NCBI RefSeq assembly: GCF_028283685.1
Contig: NZ_JAPWKF010000003.1
Span: forward strand, 1-64,000
DNA from: Edaphobacter sp.
Lineage (GTDB): Bacteria; Acidobacteriota; Terriglobia; Terriglobales; Acidobacteriaceae
Direction: 5' to 3'
DNA length: 64,000 nucleotides
Part shown: positions 44,830 through 53,991 of the stretch, piece by piece
How the letters are laid out: each line of letters begins with the position of its first letter
Position numbering within the stretch: the stretch's first letter is position 1
Position numbers and translations under genes: made by a program
Notes under the pieces: model-generated
The model's database searches: none
Seen by the model: only the letters and a program-made list of their open reading frames with translations
Told to the model about the DNA's origin: nothing

Positions 44830-45003
44830 GTCATCTCGGCCGGGTGCCCCATTCATGGCGCAAAGCGACATGAGTGGGCCAGCCACAACCGCCGGGCGCT
44901 CTACGTCTCACCTCTAAGACGTGGCTTCACCACCACCACCGCCCACTCAAAACTGTCATTTCGACCGAAGCGCAGCGCAGTGGAGAAACCCGCTGTTCGA
45001 CCC
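44830..45003 (+). repeat. R1 head fused to R2, R5 hairpin, then R1
   Basis: GTCATCTCGGC (R1 head) joins R2 directly (CGGGTGCCCCATTCATGG, to 44880). R5 hairpin ACGTCT-CACCTCTA-AGACGT at 44903-44922. Complete R1 at 44954-45003. The whole gap between the convergent permease and esterase genes is made of repeats. Confidence 0.85.
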
Positions 45004-45013
45004 CGCTGCTACC

Positions 45014-46159
45014 TCAATGGCCACCATACCCGGCCCACACATACTCCAGCGCCTCACCCAGCGTCTGCGCCCGCACTGCCCTCGCCACATGCGCCGCATT
45101 CCTCGCAAACACAAACTGGTAGGGATACCCCTTCGCCTCCAGCACCTTCGCCATGCGCTCATTCGCCTCCACCCAGTCATGCATGTTGTCGCGCATCGCA
45201 TTCGGGTTCAGCAGGTCCATATCTCCCACCTCCATCCAGATCCGCAGCGGCTTCTTCGGCGAGTTCGGAATCAGCGTCTCGTGAAATCCCCACGCCCCAT
45301 GTGGTGTCGCCGCACTCCACGGCCATTGCTGGTTCACATATGTACCCGAGTACGTCAGCACCCGGTGATACAGCTCCGGGTGATACCACGCCATCGCCAG
45401 CGCCGCCGACCCGCCCGAGCTGTTGCCCGTCACTGCTCGTCCCTCCGGGTCCTTCGTCAGCGTCACGCCATACCGGCGCTCCACCTCCGGCAGCACCTCC
45501 GCCTCCACAAACTCCGCATACTTTCCCGACATCGTGTCGTACTCCAGCCCGCGCTCCGACCCCTGCGCATCGCCACTGCCATTGCCGATCGAGATCGCAA
45601 TCATCGCCGGAACCTTCTTCGCCGCAATCAGGTTGTCCAGCACCGTGAACAGCAGAGCATCCGGTCCGTCCGCGCCCACGATCAACGGAGCCGCCGTGCC
45701 CTTCACATACTGCTGCGGCACATACACCGTCACCGTCCGCGTGTAAGCAGCCCTGTGGCTCGACGGCACCATCATCCGCTCCGCATGATTCGGGTCCGGC
45801 GCGCCATACGTCCCCGGCGTCCGCGCAATCCCCGGGTAAAAGTGGCTGTCCGCTGAGTTCATCGTGAAGTGCTCCACCCTGCCGTGCGGCACGTCGCCCG
45901 ACACCGTCGCTTCCTTCGCCGCATCATGCGTCGGTCCCAGGATGAAGTTCCCATCCTCGCGCGGAGAAGGCACCACGCCGTCCGGCAACTCCTTCGCCTC
46001 CACCATCCCCGATGCATGAGGATCGCGCACCGGCATCTCCGGACGAGCCGGATGATCCGCCGTCGCAGGCTGCGCCGGAACCTGCCCCCGTAACCCGCTG
46101 CACGCAATCAGAACCGCTGCAACCACTGCCGCTAACCCCGCAATCCATCCCCGTCGCAT
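45014..46159 (-). CDS. Secreted esterase (enterochelin-esterase-like, PF00756)
   Basis: 381 aa with an N-terminal signal peptide (IAGLAAVVAAVLIACSG; the Cys could make it a lipoprotein). Nucleophile motif GNSSGGSAAL, acid region IWMEVGDMDLLNP, and His in RNAAHVARAV complete a serine-hydrolase triad. Fits the Fes/esterase-D superfamily that acts on siderophore or sugar esters; no siderophore genes are nearby. ATG 46159 with GAGGTGA upstream. Divergent from the next hydrolase. The shared gap contains an ACTCC...GGAGT dyad near 46209-46231. Confidence 0.88.
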   Translation of the reverse strand: MRRGWIAGLAAVVAAVLIACSGLRGQVPAQPATADHPARPEMPVRDPHASGMVEAKELPDGVVPSPREDGNFILGPTHDAAKEATVSGDVPHGRVEHFTMNSADSHFYPGIARTPGTYGAPDPNHAERMMVPSSHRAAYTRTVTVYVPQQYVKGTAAPLIVGADGPDALLFTVLDNLIAAKKVPAMIAISIGNGSGDAQGSERGLEYDTMSGKYAEFVEAEVLPEVERRYGVTLTKDPEGRAVTGNSSGGSAALAMAWYHPELYHRVLTYSGTYVNQQWPWSAATPHGAWGFHETLIPNSPKKPLRIWMEVGDMDLLNPNAMRDNMHDWVEANERMAKVLEAKGYPYQFVFARNAAHVARAVRAQTLGEALEYVWAGYGGH

Positions 46160-46293
46160 CGCTCACCTCGCCGTAACCCGGCATATCCCGAACGCGCGAA
46201 ATATAACACTCCACAGGTCTTATTTGGAGTATTCTGACAACACTTCCCCGACAATCAAGGGCCCCCCTCCCTCCAGCTCGTTTCGGAGTCTGC

Positions 46294-47337
46294 ATGCACG
46301 TCGTCACAAATCAATCCGTCGGAAGAAGTGCACGCCCGCTGCGTCAGCAACTCGCCCATCTGTTTCTCTTCGCCATCGCCTCGCTGCTCACCCTCGGCAT
46401 CCTTCTCTGGGCCGCCGACCGCGTCAGCCCCTGGCCCGGAGCCCTCGTCGCCCGCATCTTCCTCGTCCGCAGCGCGCGCGGCTCCTACCACCGGCTCGAA
46501 AACCGCATCCCCACCAATCTCTACGATCAGCGCGATCAGCACTACGATGCCTCCGACCCCGACGCCTACCTCGACGTCTACTCCACCGCCCGTTACGACG
46601 GCGCACCCCACCCCGCCCCCACTCTCATCTGGCTCCACGGCGGCGGCTGGATCTCCGGCGATAAAAACGACATCGCCAACTACGCCCGCATCGTCGCCTC
46701 GCACGGCATGACCGTCGTCACGGTCAACTATCCTCTGGCGCCCGCCAACCTTTACCCCGCGCCTCTGCTCGGCCTCAACACCGCGCTCAACTACATGCTG
46801 GCCAACGCCGACCGTCTCCACATCGACGCCTCGCACATCTTCCTCGCCGGCAACTCCTCAGGCGCGCAGATCGCCGCGCAGATGGCCAACATCGTCACCT
46901 CCGTCCACGAGGCCGATGCCCTCCGCATCCGCCCCGCCCTCCACGCCGACCAGCTCAAAGGCGTCCTGCTCTTCGGCGGCGTCTACGACTTCAACGCCCT
47001 CGATCTCCACGGCATCCACGGCTACTTCGTCCGCAACGCCCTGCGCTCCTACACCGGCAACCGGAACTTCGCGAAGACGCCCCTCTTCGCCCGCGCCTCC
47101 GTCCTTCACCACCTCACCCCCAGCTACCCGCCCACCTTCATCGTGGCAGGCGACGCCGATCCCCTCGCCTCGCAGTCCGCTGACCTCGCCCGCGAACTCA
47201 CCCGCCAGGGCGTTCTCGCCGACACCCTCTTCTACCCCTCCGGCAACCACCTCCACCACGACTTCCAGTTCAACCTCTTCACCCCCTCCGGCGACGAAAC
47301 CCTCACCCGCACCCTCCGCTTCATCGATAACCACTAA
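46294..47337 (+). CDS. Membrane-anchored alpha/beta-hydrolase (esterase/lipase, BD-FAE/HSL-like)
   Basis: 347 aa. N-terminal membrane anchor (LAHLFLFAIASLLTLGILLW). Oxyanion motif WLHGGGWISG (about 110-119), nucleophile GNSSGAQ (about 188-194), Asp in VAGDADPL, and His in PSGNHLHHDFQF. Typical of hormone-sensitive-lipase-like and BD-FAE esterases. The active site probably faces the periplasm. Monocistronic. A tandem GACCGCTACCGG element follows at about 47358-47383. Confidence 0.87.
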   Translation: MHVVTNQSVGRSARPLRQQLAHLFLFAIASLLTLGILLWAADRVSPWPGALVARIFLVRSARGSYHRLENRIPTNLYDQRDQHYDASDPDAYLDVYSTARYDGAPHPAPTLIWLHGGGWISGDKNDIANYARIVASHGMTVVTVNYPLAPANLYPAPLLGLNTALNYMLANADRLHIDASHIFLAGNSSGAQIAAQMANIVTSVHEADALRIRPALHADQLKGVLLFGGVYDFNALDLHGIHGYFVRNALRSYTGNRNFAKTPLFARASVLHHLTPSYPPTFIVAGDADPLASQSADLARELTRQGVLADTLFYPSGNHLHHDFQFNLFTPSGDETLTRTLRFIDNH

Positions 47338-47438
47338 AGCAGGACCCTGCTTCTCGACCGCTACCGGTTGACCGCTACCGGCTCCCCAGGGCACGACAAC
47401 CCTTCCCAACCCGCCCACGGCTCTCTATCATTAGCCCC

Positions 47439-47969
47439 ATGACCCGGATCCCAGCCTGGTTCGAACGCCGCTTCGACTTCACCTTTCCCGCTGAACTCCT
47501 GCCCAACCTGCTTGCCCGCCTCCGCGGCACCCCCGCACGCCTCGACGAGGCACTCCGCAACCGCCCCCACGCCACCATCACCGCGCAGCCCTCCGGCGAC
47601 ACGCGCCCCGGCTGGTCTCCGCAGGAGCACGCCGGCCACCTCCTCGACCTCGAGCCTCTCTGGCTCGCCCGTGTCAACGACTTCGTCGCCGGCACCGACA
47701 TCCTCACCCTCACCGACCTCCAGAACCGCCGCACCGACGACGCCCACCACAACGCCCGCCCCCTCGAAGACATCCTCTTCGACTTCCGCACCCATCGCAT
47801 CGCACTCCTCAACCGCCTCGCCGCCCTCGACGACACGCCCTACACCCGCACCATCCCCCACCCGCGCCTCAAAACCCCCATGCGCCTCGTCGACCACCTC
47901 TACTTCGTCGCCGAACACGACGACCACCACCTCGCCCGCATCTGGCAGCTCGTCAACAAAGCCCTCTAA
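47439..47969 (+). CDS. DinB-family (YfiT-like) metalloprotein
   Basis: 176 aa four-helix bundle. Metal-ligand histidines: GWSPQEHAGHLLDLEPLW (first His region) and FVAEHDDHHLARIWQL (C-terminal HxxxH). DinB-like enzymes are often thiol-dependent transferases or mycothiol/bacillithiol-linked; the precise role is unknown. ATG 47439. Monocistronic. The downstream gap 47970-48181 contains a 16-bp tandem repeat. Confidence 0.85.
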   Translation: MTRIPAWFERRFDFTFPAELLPNLLARLRGTPARLDEALRNRPHATITAQPSGDTRPGWSPQEHAGHLLDLEPLWLARVNDFVAGTDILTLTDLQNRRTDDAHHNARPLEDILFDFRTHRIALLNRLAALDDTPYTRTIPHPRLKTPMRLVDHLYFVAEHDDHHLARIWQLVNKAL

Positions 47970-48059
47970 GCCCCACGCGTCGAACGTCTTTCAATCCCAC
48001 GCCTCGTGTCCGGCGAATATGTAACCGCGTCACGAGCATTTGCACACCGCAAGCCTCTC

Positions 48060-48091
48060 CCTGCGCAAGCAATTCCCTGCGCAAGCAATTC
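48060..48091 (+). repeat. Two perfect tandem copies of a 16-bp unit
   Basis: CCTGCGCAAGCAATTC occurs twice without interruption (48060-48075 and 48076-48091), followed by ATTGAC. It lies upstream of the GNAT gene and may affect its promoter. Confidence 0.9.
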
Positions 48092-48181
48092 ATTGACAAA
48101 CCCCTCGCCCGATGGAACGCTGAACCCACTCACCCGATCGATCTATCCCCTGATCCACTTCCATCCGAGGAGATCCCCGTC

Positions 48182-48718
48182 ATGAAACGGACCATCGCCA
48201 CGCCCGGCTATACCATCCGGCTCGCCCAACCCGGTGACGCCTCCGTCCTCGCACTCCATCGCGCCCTCATGTTCCGCGACATGAACGCCCTCACCGAAGC
48301 CGCGCTCGATCAGCACACCTTCGACCAGCTCCTCCACTCCAGCACACCCTGGTTCGAGCGCCTCCTCGTCGACCGCGAATACATCGGCTGGCTCACCCTG
48401 CACGACGAAGCTCCGCACAACGAGATCGTCGTCTCCAGCGGAGGCATCCACCTCCGCGAACAAGGCCCGCTCCCCGCATGCCTCCGCACCGGCCGCTGGG
48501 GCCACATCGCCAACGTCTACACCGCCCCCGAACACCGTGGCCGAGGCCTCGCTCGCGCACTCATCTCCGAGATCCTCTCCTGGGCCAAAGCTGAAAGACT
48601 CGACCGCATCACCCTCACCGCCTCCAAAGACGGAGCGTCCCTCTACCGCTCCCTCGGCTTCACCCCAACCGCCGACATGGAGCTCCGCCCCAAAGACAAC
48701 TCGTCGTCAGTAGACTGA
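48182..48718 (+). CDS. GNAT-family N-acetyltransferase
   Basis: 178 aa. Acetyl-CoA-binding motif A: IANVYTAPEHRGRGLARALI (about 118-137), with the R/Q-x-x-G-x-G/A loop HRGRGLA. C-terminal LTASKDGASLYRSLGF is motif B. Acceptor substrate unknown. ATG 48182 with GAGGAG ten bases upstream. Monocistronic. Confidence 0.9.
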   Translation: MKRTIATPGYTIRLAQPGDASVLALHRALMFRDMNALTEAALDQHTFDQLLHSSTPWFERLLVDREYIGWLTLHDEAPHNEIVVSSGGIHLREQGPLPACLRTGRWGHIANVYTAPEHRGRGLARALISEILSWAKAERLDRITLTASKDGASLYRSLGFTPTADMELRPKDNSSSVD

Positions 48719-48839
48719 TTCGGCTTCCAATCGAATAACCCCCTGCACCTGCGCAGGAAGGCAGCAGGCCTCCTGACCGGCGCAACTCCACTCCATGCGA
48801 CAATCTCCCCAACCCCACCACACCGGAGTTCGAGCAAGA

Positions 48840-49833
48840 ATGGTCCCCCGCATCCTCCTCTTCTTCGCCGTAGTCCTCACCCCCATCGCCGCTGTCGCAC
48901 AGGGAGCCAGGGTCTCCTCCCCCGTCGAGCTCGCCCGCATCGCCGACGGCCTCAAGCCCGGCGAATGGGTCTGGGCCTCGCAGCGTCGCACCCTCCGGCC
49001 CCGTCCTCATCTACGTCGACCTCTCCCGCCAGCGCGCCACCGTCTACCGCAACGGCATCCGCATCGCCGTCTCCACCATCTCCTCCGGTAAAGAAGGACA
49101 CGAGACCCCCATCGGCGTCTTCACCATCCTGCAGAAGGATAAGAACCACCACTCCAACCTCTACAACAACGCGCCCATGTACTATCAGCAGCGCCTCACC
49201 TGGGGCGGTGTCGCGCTCCATGCCGGCGGCCTGCCCGGCTACCCCGAAAGCCACGGCTGCATCCACCTGCCCTACACCTTCTCCCAGCAGCTCTTCACCA
49301 TCACCACCCTCGGCGCTACCGTCGTCGTCGAAGGCAACGCCGTCAACCACATCACCACCACCGACGCCAGCCTCCTCGCACCCATGGACGCCAAAGGCCA
49401 GCAGGTCACCTTCGAGCACCTCGACAACGCCCAGTTCCGCTGGCAGCCCGAGCTCGCCCCCACCGGCCCGCTCACCATCATCATCTCCAAGAAGGACCAG
49501 CGCATCGTCGTCCTTCGCAATGGCATCGAGATCGGCCGCTCCGTCGCCCAGGTCAACGACAACGACGAAGGCTCCCACGTCATCACCCTCTCCAAAGGCG
49601 CCGACGGCAAGCTCCGCTGGATCTACATCGGCCTCCCCGGCCACGACGAGGACAAGGGCCGCGCAGTCGACGAAGCCATCCTCAACCGCGTTCGCATGCC
49701 GCGCCAGTTCTACGACGACGTCCACGCCGAACTCAAACCCGGCACCACCGTCCTCGTCACCATGTCCAGCGTAGGCACACAAACCACCGGCGAAAAACTA
49801 ACCATTCTCGACGCCGTCTCCCCCACCCAATAG
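48840..49833 (+). pseudogene. L,D-transpeptidase (YkuD), frameshifted after the signal peptide
   Basis: Frame one from ATG 48840 gives a signal peptide (ILLFFAVVLTPIAAVAQG) and IADGLKPGEWVW. The catalytic domain continues in another frame: PSGPVLIYVDLSRQRATVY, GHETPIGVFTILQK, and the YkuD active-site motif HAGGLPGYPESHGCIHLP. A C-terminal domain of about 160 aa contains a second half-site-like repeat (PLTIIISKKDQRIVVLRNG). The join is near 48974-48977. Relatives read VWAP here, so TGGGCCCCT losing two C explains it. Total length is 3n+1. The Cys and His of the active site are intact. Confidence 0.87.
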
Positions 49834-50060
49834 ACCGCCACACGGCGCAAACGCGTCACTAGGCATCGATACGAATCCTTCCCGAGAACCCGAATCGTCG
49901 GGCGTGTCGGGCCGGGTGGTAAACAGAAGCGTGTTTGTCGGTATCTGTCGCAGATGGAATTTTGAAGAGCTGTGGTCGAGGGTCCGATCTCGTGGACATA
50001 GCCGGGCATCAATCGTGACGATGACATGAGTTGTATTGCCATGTCGTGTGTACAATCAGG
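49834..50060. other. Gap without a gene; composition changes here
   Basis: No convincing gene and no R1/R2/R3 copies, unlike most gaps. From about 49880 the DNA becomes less C-rich and lower in GC, continuing through the TetR and SDR genes. This marks the left edge of a compositionally foreign segment. Confidence 0.5.
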
Positions 50061-50075
50061 TAGACGACCAGTCTA
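50061..50075. promoter_or_regulatory. Operator-like inverted repeat before the TetR gene
   Basis: TAGAC-GACCA-GTCTA, perfect five-base arms, 12 bases before the TetR ATG. The dyad size suits TetR dimers, and autoregulation is likely. A related half (GGTCTACT) precedes the adjacent SDR gene near 50723-50730. Confidence 0.65.
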
Positions 50076-50086
50076 TTATTAGAGCC

Positions 50087-50674
50087 ATGGCCACGACGTC
50101 CACAACCCGCGAGCATCTCCTCGAAGTTGGTCTAAGGCAACTCCGCGCCACTGGTTATACGGCAACTGGAGTGAAGGAGGTCCTTGATCTCGCTCAGGTG
50201 CCGAAGGGCTCCTTCTATCATTACTTCCCAAGCAAAGAGTCATTTGTAGGCGAGCTCTTTGAGCGCTATGCCAGGGAAGAAGGAGAGCGGGCGCAGAGGC
50301 TTTTGGGAGACACCTTTGTCCCTCCGCTTAAACGGTTGCGAACATATTTTGAGGAGTTGATCTCAGTGTATGGACAGCCGGGTGAGAGCGCAGGATGTCT
50401 CATCGGCGCGATGAGTCTGGAGATTGCGGACCATATCCCGAGGCTACAGGCTCAACTTCAATCGATGTATACCGGCTGGCAAGACGGAATCGCAGATGTG
50501 CTTCGCCAGGCGATCAGGCAGGGAGATCTCCCGAAGTCGACAAAACCCGGGCCGCTTGCGGAGTTCATTCTCAATAGCTATGAAGGCGCACTGGTTCGGA
50601 TGAAAGCCGAGCAGAACAGCAGCCCGCTGAAGAACTTTCTTCATTTCATCTTTGACGTTCTGCTTAAAAAGTAG
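50087..50674 (+). CDS. TetR-family transcriptional repressor
   Basis: 195 aa. N-terminal helix-turn-helix TGYTATGVKEVLDLAQVPKG then SFYHYFPSKESFV (recognition helix and following helix). C-terminal ligand domain with SAGCLIGAMSLEIAD, as in the YxaF/AcuR-like subgroup. It probably represses itself and the SDR gene 111 bases downstream. Lower GC and more mixed third positions than neighbours suggest recent acquisition of the pair. Confidence 0.92.
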   Translation: MATTSTTREHLLEVGLRQLRATGYTATGVKEVLDLAQVPKGSFYHYFPSKESFVGELFERYAREEGERAQRLLGDTFVPPLKRLRTYFEELISVYGQPGESAGCLIGAMSLEIADHIPRLQAQLQSMYTGWQDGIADVLRQAIRQGDLPKSTKPGPLAEFILNSYEGALVRMKAEQNSSPLKNFLHFIFDVLLKK

Positions 50675-50785
50675 AGTTCAGGATCAAAAAAAGGAGAAGG
50701 TTTTTGAATCTACTAACCAACCGGTCTACTCTTATTCCTGAACCGCCAAATCGGTCCGCCTCATTTCAGTTCCAAGGAGATCCAA

Positions 50786-51610
50786 ATGTCGAACTCAAGC
50801 ACTTCCTCAAAAGGCACAGCCCTTATCACGGGAGCATCCACCGGCATCGGTGCCGTCTACGCAGACCGTCTCGCGAAGCGCGGCTACGATCTGATCCTGA
50901 TCGCACGCAACGGCAAACTGCTGACCGAACTCGCGACCTCACTTTCCGTTGCTACCGGGCGCAAGGTCGAAGCGCTCCCTGCCGATCTTACGAATAAGGC
51001 TGACCTTCGCAGGATTGAGGAGCGCCTGAAGACGGATGCATCCATCACGACTCTCATCAATAACGCCGGTTTCGGCGGGGTCTCGACGCTGCTCGATTCC
51101 GATGTGGACCAGATGGAGAACATGATCGAACTAAACATCACGGCGCTCCTTCGCTTGACCAAGGCTGTGCTTCCCGGTCTTCTGGAACGCAGGAACGGTG
51201 CCATCATCAACATCGCATCGATCGTTGCACTGAATCCAGAGTTATTGAATGGCGTCTATAGCGGCACCAAGGCTTTTGTGCTCAACCTTACCCAGTCGCT
51301 TCACAAAGAAGTGTCAGACAAGGGCATCCAGCTTCAAGCGGTTTTGCCTGGAGCAACGGCATCGGAGTTCTGGGATCGCGCTGGCATTGGCGGCCATCAG
51401 AACCTTCCGTCCGAGATTGTCATGAGTTCGGAGGAGATGGTGGATGCTTCTCTCGTTGCATTCGATCGCGGTGAGCTGGTGACCATTCCGGCATTGCCGG
51501 AGGTCGCGGACTGGGATAAGTTCAACGCGGCACGAATCGCATTGGCTCCGAACCTGTCTCACAAATATTCAGCCGAGCGTTACGGCGTTCGCGGTCTGGC
51601 GACACGCTGA
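50786..51610 (+). CDS. Short-chain dehydrogenase/reductase
   Basis: 274 aa. TGASTGIG cofactor motif (about 15-22), INNAGFGG, catalytic Ser in NIASIV, YSGTK active site (about 156-160), and PGATASEFWDRAG. Belongs to the general ketoacyl-reductase-like SDRs. ATG 50786 preceded by AAGGAG. Likely co-regulated with the upstream TetR gene and perhaps serving detoxification of a carbonyl compound sensed by it (inference). Confidence 0.93.
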   Translation: MSNSSTSSKGTALITGASTGIGAVYADRLAKRGYDLILIARNGKLLTELATSLSVATGRKVEALPADLTNKADLRRIEERLKTDASITTLINNAGFGGVSTLLDSDVDQMENMIELNITALLRLTKAVLPGLLERRNGAIINIASIVALNPELLNGVYSGTKAFVLNLTQSLHKEVSDKGIQLQAVLPGATASEFWDRAGIGGHQNLPSEIVMSSEEMVDASLVAFDRGELVTIPALPEVADWDKFNAARIALAPNLSHKYSAERYGVRGLATR

Positions 51611-51731
51611 GCCCGCATGTTGATGCCCATCCCCTCAATTTGCCGGGGCGGATGGGCGTCATAAGATACGCTGGGCCGGCTTTGGTGGCCGATCACCCAC
51701 CTTGTGCGCGACCTCACAGAATTGTCCACGG

Positions 51732-52703
51732 TCAGGCATCCCGTTCCCGAACACGATCCTCCGCTCCCGTCTCCGCGCGCGAAAACAGCTTGTAGATCTG
51801 CGTGCGTATCCAGCGAATCCCTCGATCCTTCTGCGTGCGTTCGTGCCAGATCAATCGATAGCCAAACTCCGTATCGGCATGAAGCGCGACCTGTACCACC
51901 GGCGCCGACTTCGTCAGCGTCCGCGCCAGCAGCGAAGGCAGCAGAATCATGTTGTCCGTGTTCGACAGCAGAAGAGGTGCCGATGTGAAGTACGGTGTCC
52001 TCATCGCAATCCGCTCCGGAGGATGACCCAGCTGCGTAAGAACATCCTCGCCAACTAACTGGTCGCCGTCCGGGTACAGCAGCACGATCTGCGGGTAAAG
52101 CGCAGCGGCCCTTGGATTCATACTGCCGTCGCGCCGTAGTTTGCTCAGCACGGGATGGCCGCGACGAACCAGGCAGGCGTACTTGTCTCGAAACAGCGCG
52201 CGAGAATGAAAGTTCTCCGGAAGCTTGCTCTCCGCGTACAACGCCAGGTCCAATCGGCCACTCTCCAGGGCGGTCAGCGTCTGCGCACTCCACGGCGCAA
52301 TCTCGATGGTGACAGCCGGAGCCGACACGGCCAGCTGCCGCGCCAACGGTGCAAGTACCGTTGCGGCTCCATAATCGGTCGTCGCAACCCTCAGCCGCAG
52401 CTTCGCGCTCTTTGGTTCGAACGCATCCTTCACAAACAGCGTGGAGACGGCATCGAGTGCTTCCGCCACCAGCGGACGCAACGCCTCCGCTCTTGGCGTC
52501 AGCGTGTTGCCGCGCCGTCCCCGCACCAGCAACGGATCTCCCAAGGCAAGCCGCAACTGTGCAAGCACGCGGCTCGCAGCGGGTTGGCTGATCGCCAGCG
52601 CCTCTCCTGCCTTCGTCACGCTCGCCGTCTCCAGCAACACGTTCAGCAGACGCAGGGAGCGGAAGTCAATCTTATCGAGCTCCAGATTATCCATTTCTTG
52701 CAT
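51732..52703 (-). CDS. LysR-family transcriptional regulator
   Basis: 323 aa. N-terminal winged helix (residues about 8-70: LRLLNVLLETASVTKAGEAL and ISQPAASRVLAQLRLALGDP) and a periplasmic-binding-protein-like effector domain (LRVATTDYGAATVLAPLARQ). Diverges from the amidohydrolase gene across a 117-base gap, the usual LysR-target arrangement. Starts at ATG 52703 or 52694. The effector is probably a substrate or product of the amidohydrolase (inference). Confidence 0.92.
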   Translation of the reverse strand: MQEMDNLELDKIDFRSLRLLNVLLETASVTKAGEALAISQPAASRVLAQLRLALGDPLLVRGRRGNTLTPRAEALRPLVAEALDAVSTLFVKDAFEPKSAKLRLRVATTDYGAATVLAPLARQLAVSAPAVTIEIAPWSAQTLTALESGRLDLALYAESKLPENFHSRALFRDKYACLVRRGHPVLSKLRRDGSMNPRAAALYPQIVLLYPDGDQLVGEDVLTQLGHPPERIAMRTPYFTSAPLLLSNTDNMILLPSLLARTLTKSAPVVQVALHADTEFGYRLIWHERTQKDRGIRWIRTQIYKLFSRAETGAEDRVRERDA

Positions 52704-52820
52704 GAGCCTTATTCATCTATGGCTATGGTACTGATAATTACTTCTCGTCATACTACTCATCAGAACAAGAGTGTTGCGCTGCCGGGCCCATCCCGCGGCA
52801 GAAGAAAAGAGATCACGCAG

Positions 52821-53837
52821 ATGAAACTGATCGCTATCGAAGAGCACTTCGTAACCACTGAAATTCGCGCAGCGTGGGCAGCATCCTCCATCGGACAGGA
52901 GGGCGTCGCAGGCTTCGATCGCGGTGACATCGAGGAGCGCCTCAACGATCTCGGACAAGGTCGAATCGCGCTCATGGACGAAGGCGGCGTCGACGTGCAG
53001 GTCCTCTCCGTGACCACGCCGGCTCTGCACAACCTCGAACCGGAAGAGAGCGTCACCCTCGCGCGGCGCACCAACGATCTCGTCGCCGCCACCATCGCGA
53101 ACCATCCCACTCGCTTCCAGGGCTTCGCCACATTGCCCACTGCCGCACCAGCCGATGCTGCGCTCGAGCTTGAGCGATGCGTGCAGCGCCTCGGATTCGC
53201 CGGTGCAATGCTCTGTGGCCGCACCCGCGAAAAAAACCTCGATCACCCTGATCTCCGTCCTCTCTTCGCAACCGCTGCAAAGCTCGGTGTTCCCCTCTTC
53301 GTGCATCCTCAAATTCCGCAGCGCGCCGTCAGGGATGTTTACTACTCCGGGTTCGGCGAGTTGACCGACACCGCATTCGCGACCTTCGCCCTCGGATGGC
53401 ACTACGAGGCCGGCATCCAGTTCGTGCGCCTGATGCTCGCCGGCGTCTTCGATCAGTATCCCGATCTCCAGATCGTCCTCGGCCATTGGGGCGAGGTCGT
53501 CCTCTTCTATCTCGAGCGCCTGAACTCACTCGCCCGCGTCGCAGAACTGCAACGGCCCGTCTCCGATTACGTCCGCCAGAATCTCTACGTCACTCCAAGC
53601 GGGATGTGGAGCCAGTCCTACCTGCAACGCACACTCGAGCTCGTCGGGCCGGAGCGCATTCTGTTTTCCACCGACTATCCCTACCAGTACCGGCCCGGCG
53701 GCGGAGCACGTTCCTTCCTCACCGACGCTGCCCTCTCGATCGAGCAGAAAGAACTGTTCGCTCACGGCAACTGGGAGCGTCTGACGCACTCCTCCTCCTC
53801 GCCGCGCTCATTGCAAACTAACCAGCAGACGCCTTGA
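52821..53837 (+). CDS. Amidohydrolase-2 family metal-dependent hydrolase/decarboxylase
   Basis: 338 aa TIM-barrel of PF04909 (ACMSD/gamma-resorcylate-decarboxylase-like). N-terminal MKLIAIEEHFVT gives ExH in place of HxH. His ligand in LFVHPQIPQ (about residue 163), VLGHWGE (about 214), and Asp in LFSTDYPYQY (about 285). Such enzymes decarboxylate or hydrolyse aromatic acids. The last 25 residues after FAHGNWERL are Ser/Gln-rich and atypical, suggesting an altered 3' end. Likely regulated by the divergent LysR. Confidence 0.9.
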   Translation: MKLIAIEEHFVTTEIRAAWAASSIGQEGVAGFDRGDIEERLNDLGQGRIALMDEGGVDVQVLSVTTPALHNLEPEESVTLARRTNDLVAATIANHPTRFQGFATLPTAAPADAALELERCVQRLGFAGAMLCGRTREKNLDHPDLRPLFATAAKLGVPLFVHPQIPQRAVRDVYYSGFGELTDTAFATFALGWHYEAGIQFVRLMLAGVFDQYPDLQIVLGHWGEVVLFYLERLNSLARVAELQRPVSDYVRQNLYVTPSGMWSQSYLQRTLELVGPERILFSTDYPYQYRPGGGARSFLTDAALSIEQKELFAHGNWERLTHSSSSPRSLQTNQQTP

Positions 53838-53991
53838 TCGCAATCGATCTTCAAGCAGCCGGGCATCCTCTGTGCAGCATCCTCATGGCCCCTCGTCTCA
53901 TCTCCGCCGGACGGGAAAGAAGCCCTCATGCAGCCGCTCCTGCGTGAGACCCTATCCACAAGGCCCATCGCCCAAGGAGAGCAACACCCAG

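Noticed and set aside
48965-48980. Programmed ribosomal frameshifting in the L,D-transpeptidase
   Set aside because: No slippery heptamer followed by a pseudoknot was seen; mutation or sequencing error is simpler.
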